This document shows positions 59,031 to 64,000 of a DNA stretch of 64,000 bases, in pieces (the first letter of the stretch is position 1; every line of letters begins with the position of its first letter). The stretch is from Verpa conica (lineage: Eukaryota; Ascomycota; Pezizomycetes; Pezizales; Morchellaceae): assembly GCA_033030425.1 (NCBI GenBank), contig JAUFSD010000022.1, forward strand, positions 62,001 to 126,000, read 5' to 3'. The notes under the pieces are model-generated. The model had not been told where the DNA came from, ran no database searches, and saw only the letters and a list, made by a program, of their open reading frames with translations. The position numbers and the translations under genes were made by a program.

Positions 59031-61145
59031 ATGCGCTACGCCTTTACTTTAGCTGCCTTGCTCTCCAGAGTCGCGAGTGCTCAAGACTACTCTGCAGTAA
59101 ACCTCGTAGACGTAGATATCACTTCAGCCCCTAATAACACCCTGTTTACAAGATGGAGACCGACATCGCACTTTATGGTAGGTCTTCTTGTCCTGAACTT
59201 TGGGCTCTATATTGACTAAGTATATAGGGGCCTCACTCATGGATGAATGATCCTTGCGCTCCATCGTATGACTCTGCGACTGGCCTATACCATCTGGTAA
59301 TAATCCCCTAGAAAAACTTAGCAGAACAGGATTTGATAGTTTTTTCTTTCTCTCCCTCAGATGTATCAATGGAACCCCCACCATATCAATTGGGGAAACA
59401 TCTCTTGGGGGCACGCCGTGTCCAAGGACCAAGTTACATGGACGGACGTTGGAGGGTGGGAGAACGACAACGCGAAAGCATTAGGTACTGGGCCCAATGG
59501 CACCCTAGACCATCTCGGAGTATTCTCCGGATCAGGGCAATTCTTGCCCGCAAACCAGTCTTATGGCTTACCTGGGCTGGACTTTACGAGTGGGCCTACT
59601 GATGATACCATTATGGTGATTTTATACACCTCTGTACAGCACCTCCCGACGAATTGGGCTCTCCCGTACATCAACTCGACCGAGACACAGTCTATCGTTG
59701 TTTCCACAGACGGTGGGGTCACTTTCAATAAGTTTGAGGGTGAAGGGGTTAATCCCATTATTCCGCAGCCGCCGCCGGACTTGAACATCACTGGGTTCCG
59801 TGATCCTATTTACGAGAAATGGCCTGAGATGGATGATATTCTCTTTGGCAATTCCTCAGCCGGAAACTTCTACTCCGTCCTCGGCTCCGGAATTAAAGGA
59901 GTTGGAGGTCGTCTACCCCTCTACTACGCCCCCGCAAACAACCTGACCGACTGGAGATACCTGGGACCGCTTTTTGCAACCTCGCAGAATGAGTCCTGGA
60001 GCGAGGTCTACTCTGGCTCCTACGGTTACAATTTTGAGGTAGCCGGGGCGTTTTCACTCACCGAGTCGGTAAAGGATGGCGGTGATAGCGAAACGTCTCA
60101 CAGCTTCGTGATCATGGGAACTGAAGGAGGAAATACCACAAAGCACCCATCCCCCCAGTGGGCACTCTGGTCCGAGGTAACAATCACCCGGTCCGCCCAG
60201 AACGGATCCGCCGAGAGCCAGATCATATCTTCTGGTGTTCTTGACTGGGGTTTATCGTACGCCTGGAACTCCTTCTGGGACGCGCCGAACCAGCGGAGGA
60301 TTGCGTACGGCTGGGCGAAGGAGGAAGACTTGACTGTAGCTAAGACTGCCCAGGGGTGGCAGGGTGTACTTACTCTTCCTCGCCAGTTGTACGTCAAAGT
60401 ATACAAAGGTATAAAAAACACCAGTGGGATTCTCTCCCAGCGGGGGTCTTGGACTTCTCAGCGGAGCTCCGATGGGACGTGGAAGGTAAAGACTTTGGGT
60501 ATGCGGCCTGCACCGGAGGTCGTCAAGTCGCTGAGACAAGGCGCCAAGACAATTTCGGTAGGGGAGAAAGTTGTCGGAGCCAACAGCTACAACAGTCTTG
60601 ACGCGAGCAGTCTCTCGGTCAATATCCACGCAGAGATTGATATCCCCCATACCTCGACAACACCTGTTGGTATCGTCGTCCGCCGTTCACCTAGCGGTGA
60701 AGAGCAGACATTGATCGTCTACGACCCTGTAGCTCAAGAGATCTCCGTCGTCCGCGAGAACTCGACTTCTCTAGACCCAACATATGTCAGCACCTACCCG
60801 AATGTAGCGCCACTGTTCCTGCTAGACTATTACAGTAACGGTGGTGCTCTTCCTGGGGTTAGGCGGGAAACTCTGGTATTGGATATATTTGTCGATAATT
60901 CCATGATTGAGGTCTTTGCGAATGAGCGTGTTGGCATCACCTCACGTATCTACCCTGCAAGGATCGACTCGACGGGTGTCGGGACGTGGACAGGTGAGGG
61001 TAAAGGCGAAGTAACGTTCAAGAAGGTTACAGTGTGGACGGGGTTGAAGAATGCCTTCCCGGGGAGGCCTGCTAATAGCAGTAATGCTTTAGTTTTTGAC
61101 ACCCCCGAAGAGACGGGGAATTATGTTTGGTGGTCAGGGAACTAA
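59031..61145 (+). CDS. Secreted glycoside hydrolase family 32 (inulinase/invertase type)
   Basis: Three exons, 59031-59177, 59228-59296 and 59361-61145, give 666 residues. Residues 1-18 are a signal peptide (ALLSRVASA). The GH32 landmarks are clear: SWMNDP with the nucleophile Asp at about 57 (encoded by the 69-nt exon 2), YQWNPHHINWGNISWGHA, FSGSG, FRDP with the transition-state-stabilising Asp at about 220, and an FEVAG segment at about 297-301 matching the acid/base Glu position. A C-terminal beta-sandwich ends with DNSMIEVFANERVGITSRIYP. Many N-glycosylation sites are present. The enzyme should hydrolyse terminal or internal beta-fructosyl bonds in sucrose, inulin or levan outside the cell. 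Which one cannot be told from sequence alone. The gene is intact. Confidence 0.93.
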
Positions 61146-61254
61146 AAAGGGCTTATGGATAGGGTAAAACTATTTTGTAATTATGGCTTAACAAAAATAC
61201 TTTGTAGCATCTAGTAATACTGGTGTCGGTAATGCTTACTACCTAAATATACCG

Positions 61255-61305
61255 AGATTCTAGCTGAATAAATGAGTTAATCATAGATACATGCAGATTC
61301 TAACT
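61255..61305. mobile_element. Micro-insertion D (29 bp) with 11-bp target-site duplication
   Basis: AGATTCTAGCT at 61255-61265 is repeated as AGATTCTAACT at 61295-61305, with one mismatch. The insert GAATAAATGAGTTAATCATA then GATACATGC is a diverged copy of the family core. It sits 120 bases past the GH32 stop codon. Confidence 0.7.
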
Positions 61306-61585
61306 CGGAAGCGTGTTAATCCCATGAATTACCCCCCAATGATTAATTATAATATGATCCAGGAGATATATGTACTATCCTAACCATCATAGGCGACACG
61401 TTCTAGTAAAACCCGTGGACAGGAGAAGTTTAGTGTCATAAATCCGGGTTACACAGTCTAGCTAGTGATATATTTTCCATGTATTATCACTCGCAAGGTA
61501 CAATTCTTAAAAGAATATAATTATCCCAGAGATTCAGGGCTTTCTTATGCCTACAATCTTAATTCTACGAAATTACCTACTTTAC

Positions 61586-61635
61586 CCTTCTCTTACCAGT
61601 ACTAATAATAAATTCATTCATTCCTTCTCTTACCA
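61586..61635. mobile_element. Micro-insertion E (24 bp, reversed) with 13-bp target-site duplication
   Basis: CCTTCTCTTACCA at 61586-61598 recurs exactly at 61623-61635. The 24-base insert GTACTAATAATAAATTCATT then CATT is, in reverse complement, a near match to the AATGAATGAATTAATCATAA core. It is the shortest member and lies just 3' of a small Ser-rich gene. Confidence 0.75.
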
Positions 61636-61728
61636 TCCATCATTAATTAGGTAAATACATCTAATGAGCAACAACAAAAAGAAATACTAATACACAACAG
61701 TAAATATTCCCCAGTCCCCGGAACTATC

Positions 61729-61917
61729 CTATTGTAGTCTGAATCCACTCACCTCTCCGCCGAAACTTCCAAGCGTTGTCCGCTTATTTGTTGCCTTCTT
61801 TTTGGCATCAGACGATGGTACCGGACTCTTGGGCGCTGGTTTTGAGATTGATGAGGAGTAGGAAGATGATGAGGAGGAAGAGGTGCTATCGAAAGATTGT
61901 TTTGATGGAGAGCTCAT
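61729..61917 (-). CDS. Small Ser-rich protein, 62 residues, paralog 1
   Basis: I chose the ATG at 61917 (MSSPSKQSFD) rather than an upstream in-frame start because the region before it is low-quality leader. It also aligns the start with the paralog at 62884. The product has a Ser run, a basic KKKATNKR patch and the C-terminal tail TTLGSFGGEVSGFRLQ. The divergent neighbour ends TTLGSFGGESSNLRIQ, so the tail is the conserved element. There is no signal peptide or membrane segment. The size and composition suggest an intrinsically disordered protein. I do not recognise a named family. The shared C-terminal motif in two adjacent genes is the main evidence that both are real. Confidence 0.65.
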   Translation of the reverse strand: MSSPSKQSFDSTSSSSSSSYSSSISKPAPKSPVPSSDAKKKATNKRTTLGSFGGEVSGFRLQ

Positions 61918-62883
61918 TTTGGCTATTGTTGGTGTTTGAGGTGATGACAAGGAGGAGGGGAGGAGGATAATAATAAAGGCGAAGGCGAGGACAATTAACT
62001 GGAGATAGATATCCTTTAGATCAAGATGGAGGCAATTCGGCTGTAGAAATTTGCAATGCCTCTTGAAAGATTTAAAGTAGTTCTTATAGTAACTATTGCT
62101 ATTCGTAAGGATTGTAGTTCTTGTGAGGATTCCCAGGCGAGATTTCTCCACCTTTTTATAACTCTACTTCACCTTTGAGCCATCACCGCCATAACACTCT
62201 TTACATCTCGAACTCGCGTCCCAAAACGAATCGAGAGGGTGGAAACAAATGACGCGAGTAATCCTCGAGTCACAACCAAAAGGCCCCCACACTGATCCTC
62301 CAACCACCTTATTGCATCCTTGTAATACGCGAATCCAAAACGCAAGCGAGAGAGGGGAAAAAGATAACCGCGCCCCGGTAAGTGCTTATTTTTTCCCTTT
62401 ATTTCTTAGTATTCTATTTAATCCCGGCGGTATTACTAAAACCAGGATTGTTCTTAGGAACCTATGACTGGTTCGCGAATTATCCTAGGAACGTTTGCGC
62501 GGCCGGGCAACATCATCGGGGTTGACCGTTTATTAGAGTAGTGACTCACGCGTTACAGGGTACAAAAAAAGCCCCAACTGAGACCAACGTTTTCCAGAAT
62601 ATCGCCAGTTATGGAACCTTGTAACACCCACCACGGCCTTGATTCGCTCAAGGCCTGTCAGTTGATAGCTAGTGTTACAAATCAACTAATCCTCCCCTCG
62701 TATTCTAAGCGGGTATGCTACGTACATACACCTGCTTTGAAATTATCGGAACTGCTGTACGTACGCAGATGACTCTAGATTAGATCAAGCAGGTATAAAA
62801 ACCACCTGAGCATCCTCTTGGATAGAACAAGAACAAACCAGCAAATTCATACACTCGAAGCTCTTCTATCCTCATTTTAAACA
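61918..62883. other. Divergent promoter region between the small Ser-rich genes
   Basis: TATAAAA at 62794-62800 lies 84 bases before the plus-strand gene. A TATAAAAAGG word on the minus strand near 62153-62162 is a candidate for the minus-strand gene and would give it a leader of about 200 bases. No other gene is seen; the frame at 62249-62467 is unsupported. Confidence 0.5.
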
Positions 62884-63120
62884 ATGTCTTCCAACGCCCG
62901 CCCATCAATCGACTCCCAGTCAACATCAACGACGCAAAAGCCACTCCTCTCACAATCCTCCTCCTCATCCTCATCCTCCATATCATCGCTCTTCAAATCC
63001 CTCTTCAAGAAATCGAGCGCGTCCCCAGCGGACCAGAAACAGAAAAATAAAAACCCCGCCCCAAAGAGCACGACGCTCGGGAGTTTCGGAGGGGAATCGA
63101 GTAATCTCAGGATTCAATAG
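62884..63120 (+). CDS. Small Ser-rich protein, 78 residues, paralog 2
   Basis: Intronless. The N-terminus (MSSNARPSIDSQST) resembles that of the divergent gene. A Ser run at about residues 24-34 is followed by an amphipathic or basic SLFKSLFKKS segment, a QKQKNKNPAPKS stretch and the tail TTLGSFGGESSNLRIQ. The first half of the tail is identical to that of 61729-61917. It is probably disordered. A clean TATAAAA box lies 84 bases upstream. The family is not recognised; paralogy with the neighbour is the best clue. The Ser run may be phosphorylated, but this is conjecture. Confidence 0.72.
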   Translation: MSSNARPSIDSQSTSTTQKPLLSQSSSSSSSSISSLFKSLFKKSSASPADQKQKNKNPAPKSTTLGSFGGESSNLRIQ

Positions 63121-64000
63121 ATTTATCTATGCCGAATTAGCACTCCTGAAGTAGGAGTGGATAAAGAATAATCCATGGCCGAGATGGAAGATATGGGCCT
63201 TATGGGGAGGGGACCCCCGGCGCCAAGGTCTCGTGTCGGGACTGGCCTGGTTTAGGGAGTTTCTGCTCCCCTCGCCCCCGGTGGGGAATTAAGTACCCGC
63301 AGTATATAAGAGGGGATTCACGTTGGTGCTACGAGAATGAATGTGTGGTTAAATGATGGGTAGTACGTACACTATGGTGGTGGGGGGGGGTTTCTATTGT
63401 GTGGACTCTAGCTATGCGAGATTGCCGTGCACTTTGTCACCAGTTTTCTATTAAGATTCTCTTTGTTTTTTGTTAGCGGTAGGATGAGAGTTTATAATTA
63501 GAAAGATTGAATTAAAGAATTCAATACTTCGTAGTCATAGATTATCACTCGTTCTCATAAGTTCTTTCGTGACTCACTTTGGTTGCAATTGATGAAGCAA
63601 CCACTACGGTTTTTTGCTTGTAGGAAATCTGACTGTGTGCTTTTCTTGGGTTTATGCATGTGGGTTTAAGATAAGCATACTATACATAAATATGGGTAGG
63701 ATACCCCTCCTGTACAGATCTCCGTTTTCATTGAGCGCTATTGCCCCAAAGCTATTACCCACCTACAATACATTGTCCATCTACAATTCGGTATCTCTAC
63801 TCCCCTATAGTGAGTGCTTACAATATGATTGAGGGATAAAATGATAGTTTATTGTACGGCAATCGTATTGTGTATTAATCCTCCAGATCGACTCATCACA
63901 TCAGCATCCCCATAATAGTTATAAATATCACAACTATCAATCCTTTCATCCCTTCAATCCTCACCGCAGAACTACTCATTGTCGTCACCAGAACCTGAGC
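63121..64000. other. 3' flank and right window edge
   Basis: No gene is recognised. The last 150 bases turn CA/CT-rich (ATCACAACTATCAATCC...), which may be the leader of a gene beginning beyond the window. Confidence 0.4.

Noticed and set aside
58852..59052. 66-codon hydrophobic frame just upstream of the GH32 gene
   Set aside because: It spans the TATA box and overlaps the GH32 start in another frame, so it is a chance frame.
61918..62151. Longer N-terminus (140 residues) for the minus-strand small Ser-rich protein
   Set aside because: The extension has no similarity to the paralog, whose start aligns with the internal ATG at 61917.

Overview
The window looks like nuclear DNA of a filamentous ascomycete (Pezizomycotina). 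Genes are split by many short GT..AG introns, mostly 47-100 bases. Families typical of such fungi are present: a HeLo-like/NACHT/ankyrin STAND protein, a Zn2Cys6 regulator, a DUF3533/SNG1-like membrane protein, a rhamnogalacturonan acetylesterase with a fungal CBM1, a GH32 enzyme and fungal vWA proteins. Wide AT-rich intergenic stretches hold small non-autonomous transposons and relics. The class cannot be fixed from the sequence alone.

Layout. 1-15.2 kb: two paralogous vWA genes (1200-2672 and 13812-15164, plus strand). Both are preceded by related repeats and a palindromic hairpin element. Between them is a CorA-like membrane protein (4656-7031, minus). 16.8-18.4 kb: a cluster of short mobile elements. 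19-24 kb: a DUF3533 protein (19056), an unrecognised 220-residue protein (21422) and a secreted CE12 esterase with CBM1 (22856-24145, minus). 28-30.5 kb: a DOPA-4,5-dioxygenase-like gene and an aldo/keto reductase with two out-of-phase junctions. 32.6-43.2 kb: a STAND/ankyrin gene broken by two CA-to-TA type stops, an Rnl2-like RNA ligase, and a patatin-like protein that has lost its catalytic residues. 46-49 kb: a Zn2Cys6 regulator behind a long pyrimidine-rich upstream region. 49-57 kb: gene-poor, with a MITE that has perfect terminal repeats. 57-63.1 kb: a small membrane ORF, a secreted GH32 enzyme, and two divergent genes for small Ser-rich proteins with a shared C-terminus.

The CE12 and GH32 enzymes are secreted plant-polysaccharide or fructan enzymes. 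They are not clustered. The STAND protein, RNA ligase and patatin pseudo-enzyme lie within 11 kb, and a link to self/non-self or defence biology is only a hypothesis. The least expected signal is a family of at least five micro-insertions of 24-71 bp. They share a (TGAA)n-TTAATCATAAGTAC core, and each is flanked by its own 11-15 bp target-site duplication. They look like extremely truncated retroposon ends.

Gene models below were spliced by eye from reading-frame continuity, splice signals and family knowledge. No alignment or search was run.
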